Below, in pieces: positions 1 to 5,512 of a stretch of DNA of 32,011 nucleotides. The notes beneath the pieces are model-generated. The model had not been told where the DNA came from and searched no databases. It saw only the letters and a program-made list of their open reading frames with translations. Origin of the DNA: a virus; IMG/VR virus record IMGVR_UViG_3300007276_000173, positions 1 through 32,011 of that record. The stretch is one strand, 5' to 3'. Every line of letters starts with the position of its first letter. Within the stretch, counting starts at the first letter, position 1. A program made the translations under genes and the position numbers.

Positions 1-273
1 CAAAATTACAAAGATGCACTTGCTTCTGTTTCTAAGAAAGAAATGGAACAAAGAAAAACTATTAAAAGACTATTGCAAGAAAAAGAAGAACTAAAAAAGC
101 AATTAGCTTTATACGGTGTTAGCGGTAATACTTTACTTCCTGATAAATTGAAGGTGTATGTATGTACTGACTGCCAAGAAATAAATGTAAAAAAAGACAA
201 TAGGAAAATAACCGTTGGTTTCTGTGATAACTGCGAACATCCTTTATGGAATGATGATGTAGCGAATAAATGA
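1..273 (+). CDS. Small coiled-coil / zinc-ribbon protein, 5' end outside window
   Basis: The frame is open from the first base, so the gene probably starts upstream; the first internal ATG is at 43. From that ATG the product is 76 residues: a charged helix rich in Lys, Glu and Leu, then a zinc-ribbon-like part with CTDC near residue 41 and CDNC near residue 61 (CxxC...CxxC). I infer a small zinc-binding protein; its function is not recognised. The helical part and the Cys part meet at a 24-bp sequence (108-131) that recurs inside the gene at 1144, so the gene may be a mosaic of two older pieces. Confidence 0.6.
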   Translation, partial: QNYKDALASVSKKEMEQRKTIKRLLQEKEELKKQLALYGVSGNTLLPDKLKVYVCTDCQEINVKKDNRKITVGFCDNCEHPLWNDDVANK

Positions 274-327
274 AATATAAGCTTTGTTAGCGTTTGTTTT
301 TACGTTGACACAAAACAAAATTAAACT

Positions 328-552
328 ATGGTAGCACATTACGACCCCTACCCAAGCGAATACGAACAAAGCCCATTTTGCGGAACGCCTGACACAGAGA
401 ACACTGTTACGAGTAACAACTGGAATTATGTTAGTTGCAAGAGGTGTTTAAAAGCAAAAGCAAAAGCTGATAAATTCGTAAAAGAAACCGAAAATATAAT
501 ACTAAACCAAATGCAAGGGTTTGTAGATCTTAACAATAAACGCTCGTTTTAA
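328..552 (+). CDS. Small Cys-containing accessory protein
   Basis: A 74-residue product with an FCG segment near residue 18 and a CKRC pair near residues 37-40, followed by a Lys/Ala-rich helix. Small proteins with the pattern CG...VxCxxCL are common among phage accessory genes and probably bind one metal ion, but no function is established here. The ATG follows an A/T-rich leader and no ribosome binding site is visible, as is normal in Bacteroidota. A terminator begins directly after the stop codon, so this is the last gene of a transcription unit. Confidence 0.6.
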   Translation: MVAHYDPYPSEYEQSPFCGTPDTENTVTSNNWNYVSCKRCLKAKAKADKFVKETENIILNQMQGFVDLNNKRSF

Positions 553-553
553 T

Positions 554-585
554 GGGGGTTTATACAGTGTTAGACCCCGTTTTTT
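554..585 (+). terminator. Intrinsic terminator after the first small-gene unit
   Basis: GGGGTTT (555-561) can pair with AGACCCC (572-578), using one G-U pair, and a T run follows (580-585). It starts two bases after the stop at 552. The loop side contains TTTATACAGTGTTAG, also found inside two coding regions. Confidence 0.75.
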
Positions 586-614
586 AAATTATTTTACATT
601 TTTTTGTATTTTTA

Positions 615-646
615 TTTGGTTGGTATTACATTATTTTGTATATTTG
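615..646 (+). promoter_or_regulatory. Bacteroidota-type promoter
   Basis: TTTG (615-618), 20-bp spacer, TATATTTG (639-646). This matches the known -33 TTTG / -7 TAnnTTTG promoter of Bacteroidota exactly. It lies between the terminator at 554 and the start codon at 671, so it should drive the small genes from 671 onward. Confidence 0.8.
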
Positions 647-670
647 CCTATATAATTAGAACCTAATATA

Positions 671-967
671 ATGGAATTACCTAAAAAAAGAACGGATTTA
701 TCAAAAATATTCGGAATTAAAAAAAGTATATTTAATTACGATAATGCTACTAAAGATGGTTGTTTATTCGGATATAGTATTTGTGCTACTTACATAAAAT
801 CTAAAAAAGATTTGTTTAATATGTTTTCAGAAATAGAGGAATTAGCATCTAAAAAAGGTTATAAAATTAAAATAGACACTTCTTTTGGTAAAAATGGTTT
901 TTCTTTTACGAAAGGTTGGCAATATGGAAGAAGTGAATATACAATATATTTTAGAGATGAAAAGTAA
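671..967 (+). CDS. Hypothetical 98-residue protein
   Basis: A Lys- and aromatic-rich 98-residue protein without signal peptide, membrane segment or recognised motif. The start codon lies 25 nt after a consensus Bacteroidota promoter, with the leader ending in AATATAATG, and this decides the start. It is the first gene of its transcript. Its last 11 nt overlap the start of the next gene (ATG at 957), which suggests translational coupling. Function not recognised. Confidence 0.6.
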   Translation: MELPKKRTDLSKIFGIKKSIFNYDNATKDGCLFGYSICATYIKSKKDLFNMFSEIEELASKKGYKIKIDTSFGKNGFSFTKGWQYGRSEYTIYFRDEK

Positions 968-1118
968 AGACTTAATAAATTGGAAGCAAATAAGTATAGA
1001 GTTGTCAGGAAGCAATAACTCTATACGTAAAAACCAAATTCCAAAAAAATACAAAGCAAAAATTGACAGGCTTTTGAAGTTACTGGAACTTTGGCAGAAG
1101 TGGTCAAATGGGGTATAA
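957..1118 (+). CDS. Small basic protein, helical
   Basis: I chose the ATG at 957, giving 53 residues (MKSKDLINWKQIS...), rather than the upstream in-frame ATG at 885. The later start leaves only a short overlap with the preceding gene (ATGAAAAGTAA) and keeps the part that looks like a family. The protein has an N-terminal NWKxIS segment, then SGSNNSIRKNQIPKKY and a C-terminal amphipathic helix. Small proteins of this appearance occur in Bacteroidota phages, but their function is unknown to me. Confidence 0.55.
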   Translation: MKSKDLINWKQISIELSGSNNSIRKNQIPKKYKAKIDRLLKLLELWQKWSNGV

Positions 1119-1143
1119 CGGCAAAGTATAAAAACAGTTTATT

Positions 1144-1383
1144 ATGAGAAGTAAAACAGCAAAACAGATATTAGACGAAACTCCGAAAGAAGTAAAAGAC
1201 AAAGTGCAAGACTATGCTAATAGATTGATTTTATACAATGTTAGCGGTAGTACGTGTAAAGAACAATTATTGTTACATAGTGTTGTTGTGCCGAAGGGAA
1301 CGTTAAAAACATTTGAAGATTTACCAGAAGAAACTAAAGAATACAGAAAGTCTGGTGATGCAATAATTTGGAAAAATAAATAG
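1144..1383 (+). CDS. Hypothetical 79-residue protein
   Basis: Residues 1-27 form a charged helix (AKQILDETPKEVKDKVQ). After about residue 28 the sequence changes character, with LYNVSGST encoded by the same 24-bp DNA found at 108-131 in an otherwise unrelated gene (21 of 24 bases shared). The C-terminal part is rich in Glu and Lys. No function is recognised. The shared DNA at the point where the protein changes suggests recombination between small genes. Confidence 0.5.
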   Translation: MRSKTAKQILDETPKEVKDKVQDYANRLILYNVSGSTCKEQLLLHSVVVPKGTLKTFEDLPEETKEYRKSGDAIIWKNK

Positions 1384-1388
1384 AAATA

Positions 1389-1622
1389 ATGACATCAGAA
1401 AGAATCAAAGAAATCCAAGAACAAACGGCTTACCCTGAAAGTGTAAGTGTGCAACAAGCCTTACTACAAGTTTGGAATGAATGCGAACAAGAGCAATTAG
1501 CTATACAACGTGTTAGCCAACGCAGTGAACTGTTAAATGGTTTTCGGGATTGGTTAATAGATGAGCGTAAAAATATACACTTTTACAGACACTTAATAGA
1601 TGATTACTTAAAAACCATTTAA
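1389..1622 (+). CDS. Hypothetical 77-residue protein
   Basis: A mostly helical, soluble 77-residue protein beginning MTSERIKEIQEQTAYP and containing VSVQQALLQVWNECEQE. No catalytic or binding motif is seen. It follows the previous stop by 5 nt, so the two are co-transcribed. The coding DNA contains another GTGTTAGC (from about 1510), a short sequence that recurs in this accessory block. Role unknown. Confidence 0.55.
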   Translation: MTSERIKEIQEQTAYPESVSVQQALLQVWNECEQEQLAIQRVSQRSELLNGFRDWLIDERKNIHFYRHLIDDYLKTI

Positions 1623-1630
1623 TTGTGTCT

Positions 1631-1673
1631 AACGTTTATGTTGTATGGATAGTTGCGGAGTTAAGAACTTAAA
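1631..1673 (+). repeat. Accessory-block spacer repeat, copy 1
   Basis: The intergenic sequence AACGTTTATGTTGTATGG, then ATAGTTGCG and further on ACTTAAA, resembles the spacer at 2243-2289 in order and spacing. Both lie between a stop codon and the next start (1686 and 2300). It is probably a conserved linker or leader rather than coding DNA. Confidence 0.45.
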
Positions 1674-1685
1674 AACCAAATAAAG

Positions 1686-1916
1686 ATGAAATTATACAAA
1701 AAATTATTAAAAAGGATTGAAAATGGCGAGCCAATATATTGCAATGAAACATTTGCTAAAGATTTAGAAGCCATAGCAAATAAACACTTTGAGCAATTAA
1801 TTTTACCCGTTGTTGTAAAGCAAAGCGAACTGTTTGAATGCCGAAACGTAGCTTGTAATAAAATGGTGAAAAGAAATAGTGGAACTGTATTTTGTAAAAA
1901 ACACAGAAATTTGTAG
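1686..1916 (+). CDS. Small protein with C-terminal metal-binding-like Cys/His cluster
   Basis: 76 residues. The first 50 are helical. The tail reads FECRNVACNKMV...VFCKKH, giving C-x4-C-x13-C-x2-H, a plausible single zinc site made from three Cys and one His. It lies after the spacer repeat at 1631. It could be a small nucleic-acid-binding or regulatory protein, but the sequence does not show which. Confidence 0.55.
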   Translation: MKLYKKLLKRIENGEPIYCNETFAKDLEAIANKHFEQLILPVVVKQSELFECRNVACNKMVKRNSGTVFCKKHRNL

Positions 1917-1937
1917 GCATTTAAAACTAAAAATATT

Positions 1938-2234
1938 ATGGATACTGAAAAGCAAATAATTGAACGAATGGAGCAATACGGATATAATAGATTAGATGCT
2001 ATTGCTTCACTCAATTTAGGTGAAAGAAGCATGGCTGCTGAAAGAGCTTCAAGAAATAGAGCAAGAAGAAAAGAATTAATGGAGTACGATATGGATTTTG
2101 AAACTGCTTGCCTAGTTGTAAACAAAGAGAATGAACGAGCGTTCATTTGCGATGCCGAAGAAAAAGGTGGTAGCAGATGCGAAACTCAATGTTTGGGATG
2201 TGATGGTTTTCAAAGAATGGATGAAGCAAATTAA
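1938..2234 (+). CDS. Small Cys-rich accessory protein
   Basis: 98 residues. The N-terminal half is helical and contains the basic run RASRNRARRKE near residues 37-47. The C-terminal part has a dense Cys cluster, CDAEEKGGSRCETQCLGC, near residues 71-88, which suggests a bound metal. The basic helix plus metal site hints at nucleic-acid binding, as inference. It is followed by the second copy of the AACGTTT spacer repeat. Confidence 0.55.
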   Translation: MDTEKQIIERMEQYGYNRLDAIASLNLGERSMAAERASRNRARRKELMEYDMDFETACLVVNKENERAFICDAEEKGGSRCETQCLGCDGFQRMDEAN

Positions 2235-2242
2235 TGTTTTAC

Positions 2243-2289
2243 AACGTTTTAGGCTATGATTAGTAGCGTGAAAATAGAAATAACTTAAA
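2243..2289 (+). repeat. Accessory-block spacer repeat, copy 2
   Basis: AACGTTTTAGGCTATGAT followed by TAGTAGCGTG and then AACTTAAA, upstream of the ATG at 2300. It is the counterpart of 1631-1673: the shared parts are AACGTTT, TATG, TAGT, GCG and ACTTAAA in the same order. Confidence 0.45.
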
Positions 2290-2299
2290 TAAAAAAACG

Positions 2300-2587
2300 A
2301 TGACAAAAGCAGAAGAAATACTAAATAAGCACCTTAAAATAATGGATGCAGAAACTATGATAGGTAAGCACGGAAGAACACATAAAGCTGTTATAAATGC
2401 AATAAATGAAGCTATTAATTATAGCCAGTGTTGTACGGAGTTAAAGGATGAACACCCACAAACTTTTGAGGAATGGTACGTAAGTGAAGGCTATGAAAAT
2501 AAGTGGACAGGATTTTGGAGAGAAGGAAAAAGCGTTACGTATTGGACTGTAAAAAATAGATACAACACATATAGGAAAAACCTTTAA
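2300..2587 (+). CDS. Hypothetical 95-residue protein
   Basis: An N-terminal helical half (AEEILNKHLKIMDAETM... INAINEAINYSQ) is followed by a Trp/Tyr-rich part with TFEEWYVSEGYENKWTGFWREGK. The second half resembles short phage or host accessory proteins with an EEWY...W.W pattern, but I cannot name the family. It is the last gene of the first accessory block. Confidence 0.55.
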   Translation: MTKAEEILNKHLKIMDAETMIGKHGRTHKAVINAINEAINYSQCCTELKDEHPQTFEEWYVSEGYENKWTGFWREGKSVTYWTVKNRYNTYRKNL

Positions 2588-2697
2588 TTACTTACAACAA
2601 TTGTATATAGTTACTAAATGTATTACAATCCCTGAATAAGTATACTAAAATAAAGACTTTAAGGATTACAGAAACTCAACACAATACGTTGGTAAAA

Positions 2698-2835
2698 ATG
2701 AAATCATACAAAATAGATGTTTCTGAATTTTGTAGACAAGCCATAAAAGAAAAAATAAAAAGGGACTATGAAGAATTATTACCTAAACCAAAAATAGAAT
2801 ATTGTCCTTTTAGTAATAACACAATTAAATTATGA
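2698..2835 (+). CDS. 45-residue small protein
   Basis: MKSYKIDVSEFCRQAIKEKI... is a short Lys/Glu-rich helical protein ending in KIEYCPFSNNTIKL. Its TGA overlaps the ATG of the next gene (ATGA at 2832-2835), a typical translational coupling junction, which supports it as real. The ~110 nt before it (2588-2697) hold no clear promoter box that I can support. Confidence 0.5.
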   Translation: MKSYKIDVSEFCRQAIKEKIKRDYEELLPKPKIEYCPFSNNTIKL

Positions 2836-3386
2836 AAAAATTAGACAAAACTTACTGGATGATGGCTTTAGCTTTTTTAATGTTCATCATAACAATTTTG
2901 ACCGCTTCGGCTCAGGATAAAAGGTTCACAGGTTATTTATACACTGAACCTCAGCACTATCTACTCAGTAACAATGAGAACGCTCTTGTTCACTTTAAAA
3001 AATCCGAAGAGAAAATCAATTTTGGATTCGGAGTAGAATATCAAATGACCTTAGTGTATTTTAATGCCGAAGTATATTTGTTTCCAGATCTAAACAATTT
3101 GGACTATGCTCACATACAAGGAACCGTATTAGGATTTAATTTACATTCTAAATTCGATGAATGGAGATATTACCTAGGAGCAATTAGGTTAGGATTAATT
3201 TCAAGAGAAAGTGGATTTCTTTACCCTATGTTCGGAAGCAATATAGGAATAGAAAGATATTTCGAAGGCATTTACTTTGGAATTTCTACAGGATATGATT
3301 GGAAATCAGACGACAAAGCTTGGGATCCTAAAGGAACAGGACACGGAGTCTGGCAAGCAGGAATAAAAATAGGAATAGTGTTATAA
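2832..3386 (+). CDS. Secreted, outer-membrane beta-barrel-like protein
   Basis: 184 residues. It has an N-terminal signal peptide: a positive start (MKKLDK), a hydrophobic core over about residues 9-24, and a cleavage-site-like ASA|QD after residue 27. The mature part alternates polar and hydrophobic/aromatic residues in short strands (INFGFGVEYQMTLVYFNAEVYLF; YFGISTGYD) and ends in a strand with a hydrophobic end (GIKIGIVL). This pattern suggests a small outer-membrane beta-barrel. In a phage, possible roles are altering the host surface or blocking superinfection; this is inference. It is coupled to the 45-residue gene before it and lies 19 nt ahead of the thioredoxin-like gene. Confidence 0.6.
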   Translation: MKKLDKTYWMMALAFLMFIITILTASAQDKRFTGYLYTEPQHYLLSNNENALVHFKKSEEKINFGFGVEYQMTLVYFNAEVYLFPDLNNLDYAHIQGTVLGFNLHSKFDEWRYYLGAIRLGLISRESGFLYPMFGSNIGIERYFEGIYFGISTGYDWKSDDKAWDPKGTGHGVWQAGIKIGIVL

Positions 3387-3405
3387 ATAAAAAAAAAGGA
3401 AAAAG

Positions 3406-3702
3406 ATGAGAACATTCGGAGAATTAATAGTCGTAGACATACCTGTATTGATGATTTTCTATACGGAAGGGAATGAAGAATCTAACAATATGCATCCAGT
3501 GATGAGAGACGTATCTGCTCATTTTGGAAATTTGGCACGGGTTGTTAAGATAGACATAGACAAGAACCAAGAATTGACAGAGGCCATGAGAGTAAAAAGT
3601 CTCCCTACCTTGATGATCTATAAAGACGGAGAACAGGTGTGGAGACATACAGGGATAAAATCCTATAAGGAATTAGTGGAACTAATAAAACGGTATGAGT
3701 AG
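3406..3702 (+). CDS. Thioredoxin-fold protein without redox cysteines
   Basis: 98 residues with the thioredoxin layout: strand VLMIFYT (residues 14-20), helix, strand ARVVKIDIDKN (44-54), helix, the conserved SLPT cis-proline loop (65-68), strand LMIYKDGEQV and a C-terminal helix. The position of the WCGPC active site reads FYTEGNEES, and the protein has no cysteine at all, so disulfide exchange is excluded. A structural or binding role is inferred, by analogy with T7 DNA polymerase, which uses thioredoxin as a processivity partner. The next gene starts inside it (overlap 3695-3702), indicating an operon. Confidence 0.75.
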   Translation: MRTFGELIVVDIPVLMIFYTEGNEESNNMHPVMRDVSAHFGNLARVVKIDIDKNQELTEAMRVKSLPTLMIYKDGEQVWRHTGIKSYKELVELIKRYE

Positions 3703-4003
3703 TTTTTCTTGTTATTCGAAGCAAGAGGGGATGGGAAAATGTAAAGGGGAATGTGAATTTTGTAAAGATCATTTCAAAAGACCCGAAACAAAAAAACCTA
3801 TTAAGAACTACAAGGATTATAGAAACGGATCTAAAGATACCGTGAACGTAGACGTCAGGATCCCTAAGGAGACGTATACTAAGTTAGAAATCTTATGTAA
3901 GTTAGATGACCGGAAAATGAACAACTTAATCGTCACGATGATATTAAATGAATTTGAAGACATAAATTATGAATTTAACAAACATATAAAAAATGAAAAT
4001 TAA
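3695..4003 (+). CDS. Cys-cluster plus ribbon-helix-helix-like protein, possible regulator
   Basis: 102 residues. Cys at 6, 16, 20 and 23 form a possible metal site near the N-terminus, followed by a basic linker. Residues 49-88 (TVNVDVRIPKETYTKLEILC, then KLDDRKMNNLIVTMILNEFE) look like a ribbon-helix-helix fold: an alternating beta strand, helix, turn, and a hydrophobic second helix containing NNLIVTMI. Such proteins dimerise and bind palindromic DNA, as Arc and CopG do. The gene overlaps its neighbours on both sides, in an operon that ends at the first copy of the repeated operator at 4273. I infer, without proof, that it may bind that operator. Confidence 0.6.
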   Translation: MSSFSCYSKQEGMGKCKGECEFCKDHFKRPETKKPIKNYKDYRNGSKDTVNVDVRIPKETYTKLEILCKLDDRKMNNLIVTMILNEFEDINYEFNKHIKNEN

Positions 4004-4286
4004 AAAACTTTATTTCAGAGGACCTAAAGGAGAATTGAGAAACCTAACTAAAACTTCTAAACCTATGTACGACTTCCTGGAAGATTATTTTTTCAATCGC
4101 AGGGGAAATTTAAAGTACGACGAATTGAATAAGGATATAAAATCTCGGAGGGAGATAAAACCTCTTCCTATAGAAGTACCTAAAGATCTCGGGAAAGAAT
4201 TCCTAAAACTCACGAAGGGAACATCGATTGTGATCTATTTTAATAGCAGTTGGAGAGCTTGTGCTAAACTAAGTATGAAACTTTAA
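3993..4286 (+). CDS. Hypothetical protein ending in the repeated element
   Basis: 97 residues, starting inside the previous gene (overlap 3993-4003). The N-terminal 60 residues are basic and helical. Near the end, IVIYFNSSWRACAKLS resembles the first strand and active-site start of a thioredoxin-like fold, but the protein then stops. The last four residues, SMKL, and the stop codon are encoded by the left end of the repeat element (AGTATGAAACTTTAA). One reading is that insertion or recombination of the repeat truncated a longer gene. Function unknown. Confidence 0.5.
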   Translation: MKIKKLYFRGPKGELRNLTKTSKPMYDFLEDYFFNRRGNLKYDELNKDIKSRREIKPLPIEVPKDLGKEFLKLTKGTSIVIYFNSSWRACAKLSMKL

Positions 4287-4355
4287 CGGTTTTTATTTTC
4301 ATACTGTATGAATGTTTCGTAAATTTACCTCATAATAATTAAAACAAGCAATATT
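4273..4355 (+). promoter_or_regulatory. Repeated operator-promoter element, copy 1
   Basis: GTATGAAA at 4273, a perfect 15-bp palindrome TTCATACTGTATGAA at 4298-4312, a 7-bp gap, then the -7-like box TAAATTTA (4320-4327) and the leader AATAATTAAAACAAGCAATATT ending at the ATG at 4356. The half-site geometry (25 nt between first half-site and palindrome) is the same in the other full copies. The first 14 bases lie inside the preceding gene and supply its stop codon. Confidence 0.75.
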
Positions 4356-4496
4356 ATGGAAAATCATTTAAAAACAGTAAGAGATTTAAGAATCAAAATA
4401 GAGAAAAGCAATGGCCCTTATGTCATGAGCAATCAAGAATGGGAATCTCTTGAATATGTAAACAAAAACGGATTAAACAGAATAGAAAATTTTTAA
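4356..4496 (+). CDS. 46-residue protein under repeat copy 1
   Basis: MENHLKTVRDLRIKIEKSNG is followed by PYVMSNQEWESLEYVNKNGL and a short tail. It is a short soluble helical protein with no recognised motif. The start directly follows the conserved leader of the repeat element, in the same position as the starts at 8025, 10037, 10462 and 11040. The next gene begins after a similar short leader (4495-4517). Confidence 0.55.
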   Translation: MENHLKTVRDLRIKIEKSNGPYVMSNQEWESLEYVNKNGLNRIENF

Positions 4497-4517
4497 TAAT
4501 TAAAACAAAACAACATC

Positions 4518-4958
4518 ATGAGAGAAGCAGAAATAATGTATTTAGGGATGAGGGAATTCAAGGGAGATTTTTCACACAAATTCATAGAAATAGATGAAGA
4601 CAATTCCCCCGGTAAAGTTTGGTCCTTTAGCTCTAAACTATTCAGCAAAGGAACCATAGGAGCGGTATACACTTGTAAATTGGAAGGGGACAATATTTCC
4701 TACAGCAAGAAAACTTGTCCGAGATATGTTCTTCAGGTGTCTGAAGGTCACGGAAAAGGCACTAGTATTTTGTTCCCTAAGCTCATAAGTGATTCAGAAA
4801 TTCTGAACGATCAAGCCTTAGTTGTAAAAAGAAACGGGACTAAGACCAAATCTTCTTTGGACAAGAACATAGAGGAAATAAGAGAGAATTATAAAGAACT
4901 ATCAAGTCAAAAACAATCCAGATTTATAGCTGATCTGGTATATAAAATAACAAGATAA
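4518..4958 (+). CDS. Hypothetical 146-residue accessory protein
   Basis: A soluble protein with a beta-rich first two-thirds (KVWSFSSKLFSKGTIGAVYT, then CKLEGDNISYSKKTCPRYVL) and a basic, helical C-terminus (SLDKNIEEIRENYKELSSQK). Three Cys are present without a metal-site spacing. The leader AATAATTAAAACAAAACAAC before its ATG closely matches the leader of repeat copies 1 and 3, though no palindrome precedes it, so it probably shares the transcript starting at copy 1. Function not recognised. Confidence 0.6.
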   Translation: MREAEIMYLGMREFKGDFSHKFIEIDEDNSPGKVWSFSSKLFSKGTIGAVYTCKLEGDNISYSKKTCPRYVLQVSEGHGKGTSILFPKLISDSEILNDQALVVKRNGTKTKSSLDKNIEEIRENYKELSSQKQSRFIADLVYKITR

Positions 4959-4980
4959 TGAGGACTAAATTATTTAAGGA

Positions 4981-5103
4981 ATGATACACATTAAGATCAA
5001 AAAGGGAGAATTAATCGAGGTTAAAACCGATCGGAGTTTTTCCTACGACTTAGAAGAGAAGAATTTTATAAAGGAGGTAATATTGACGAGTATGAAACTT
5101 TAA
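4981..5103 (+). CDS. 40-residue protein ending in the repeat element
   Basis: MIHIKIKKGELIEVKTDRSF followed by SYDLEEKNFIKEVILTSMKL. It is short and charged, probably a two-strand plus helix unit. Like the gene ending at 4286, its last residues SMKL and stop are encoded by a copy of the repeat's left end (GTATGAAACTTTAACG at 5090). It could be a fragment cut off by the repeat. Confidence 0.4.
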   Translation: MIHIKIKKGELIEVKTDRSFSYDLEEKNFIKEVILTSMKL

Positions 5104-5120
5104 CGCATAAAAATATTATA
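5090..5120 (+). promoter_or_regulatory. Truncated copy of the repeated element (copy 2)
   Basis: GTATGAAACTTTAACG (5090-5105) is identical to the left end of the other copies. The palindrome and -7 box are missing, and the DNA goes directly to an A/T leader and the ATG at 5121. It carries only one half-site, so it is probably not a functional promoter. Confidence 0.6.
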
Positions 5121-5216
5121 ATGGAAGAAGAATTCGAATGCGACGTCTGTGGCAAACCTATTGAAAAGGCCGGACTATGTGGATCAAAACCATGTTTGGA
5201 AGCAGACATGATGTAA
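5121..5216 (+). CDS. 31-residue zinc-finger-like microprotein
   Basis: Four cysteines (7, 10, 20, 25) in the pattern CDVCGKPI...LCGSKPC, consistent with one small treble-clef or knuckle zinc site. The start lies at the end of truncated repeat copy 2. The stop codon (5214-5216) lies within the first GTAAACA repeat of the following non-coding region. Its role is unknown; the Cys pattern is the main support for it being real. Confidence 0.5.
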   Translation: MEEEFECDVCGKPIEKAGLCGSKPCLEADMM

Positions 5217-5489
5217 ACAAAGTAAACAATAAATAAACAATCATTGTTTACACGGTTTGACCAATGGTAGTATATGATTGGCTAAGGTGTAAACAATGTA
5301 AACAATAAAACACATAAACTTTTGAAAGTATATGTAATATACTGAATATAGGAGTAATACACACTATAAACACGTTACGTAGGATTACAAAAGTTTCTCG
5401 CTTTTATTGTTTACATTGTTTACACCTTAGGGAAACGTAAGCAGGCATTGCAATAATTGAGAAACAATACATTGTTTACTTTGTTTACA
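5212..5489. repeat. Nested inverted repeats of GTAAACA units (origin, packaging or control region)
   Basis: A non-coding region immediately before the packaging genes. The outer pair TGTAAACAAAGTAAACAAT (5212-5230) is the exact reverse complement of 5471-5489. The inner pair is a perfect 29-bp inverted repeat (5282-5310 against 5402-5430), each arm holding two GTAAACA units. TAAACAAT-C-ATTGTTTA (5234-5250) is a further palindrome, and AGTATAT-GTA-ATATACT (5327-5343) another of different sequence. CCAAT/ATTGG at 5261 and 5277 also pair. Repeated units in both orientations suggest a protein-binding array, such as a replication origin, a cos/pac site or a control region. No coding sequence is seen in 5217-5512. 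Confidence 0.8.
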
Positions 5490-5508
5490 AAATAAATTCG
5501 TAGATTTG
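5480..5508 (+). promoter_or_regulatory. Bacteroidota-type promoter at the end of the repeat region
   Basis: TTTG (5480-5483), 17-bp spacer, TAGATTTG (5501-5508). The -33 element lies within the right outer inverted repeat, so any protein bound there could control it. The ATG of the next gene starts at 5513, where transcription is also expected to begin, so the mRNA may be leaderless. Confidence 0.75.
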
Positions 5509-5512
5509 TCCT

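Noticed and set aside
885-956. Earlier start of the 957 gene
   Set aside because: It would overlap the preceding gene by 83 bp in another frame and adds residues dictated by that gene; the ATG at 957 gives a normal short overlap.
4273-4305. GTATGAAA...TTTCATAC as a terminator hairpin
   Set aside because: The stem is short and AT-rich, no T run follows the second arm, and proper GC-rich terminators precede copies 4, 5 and 6.
5282-5430. The 29-bp inverted repeat as ends of a miniature transposon
   Set aside because: No target-site duplication flanks it, and the same GTAAACA units occur outside it in the outer pair, which fits a binding-site array better.
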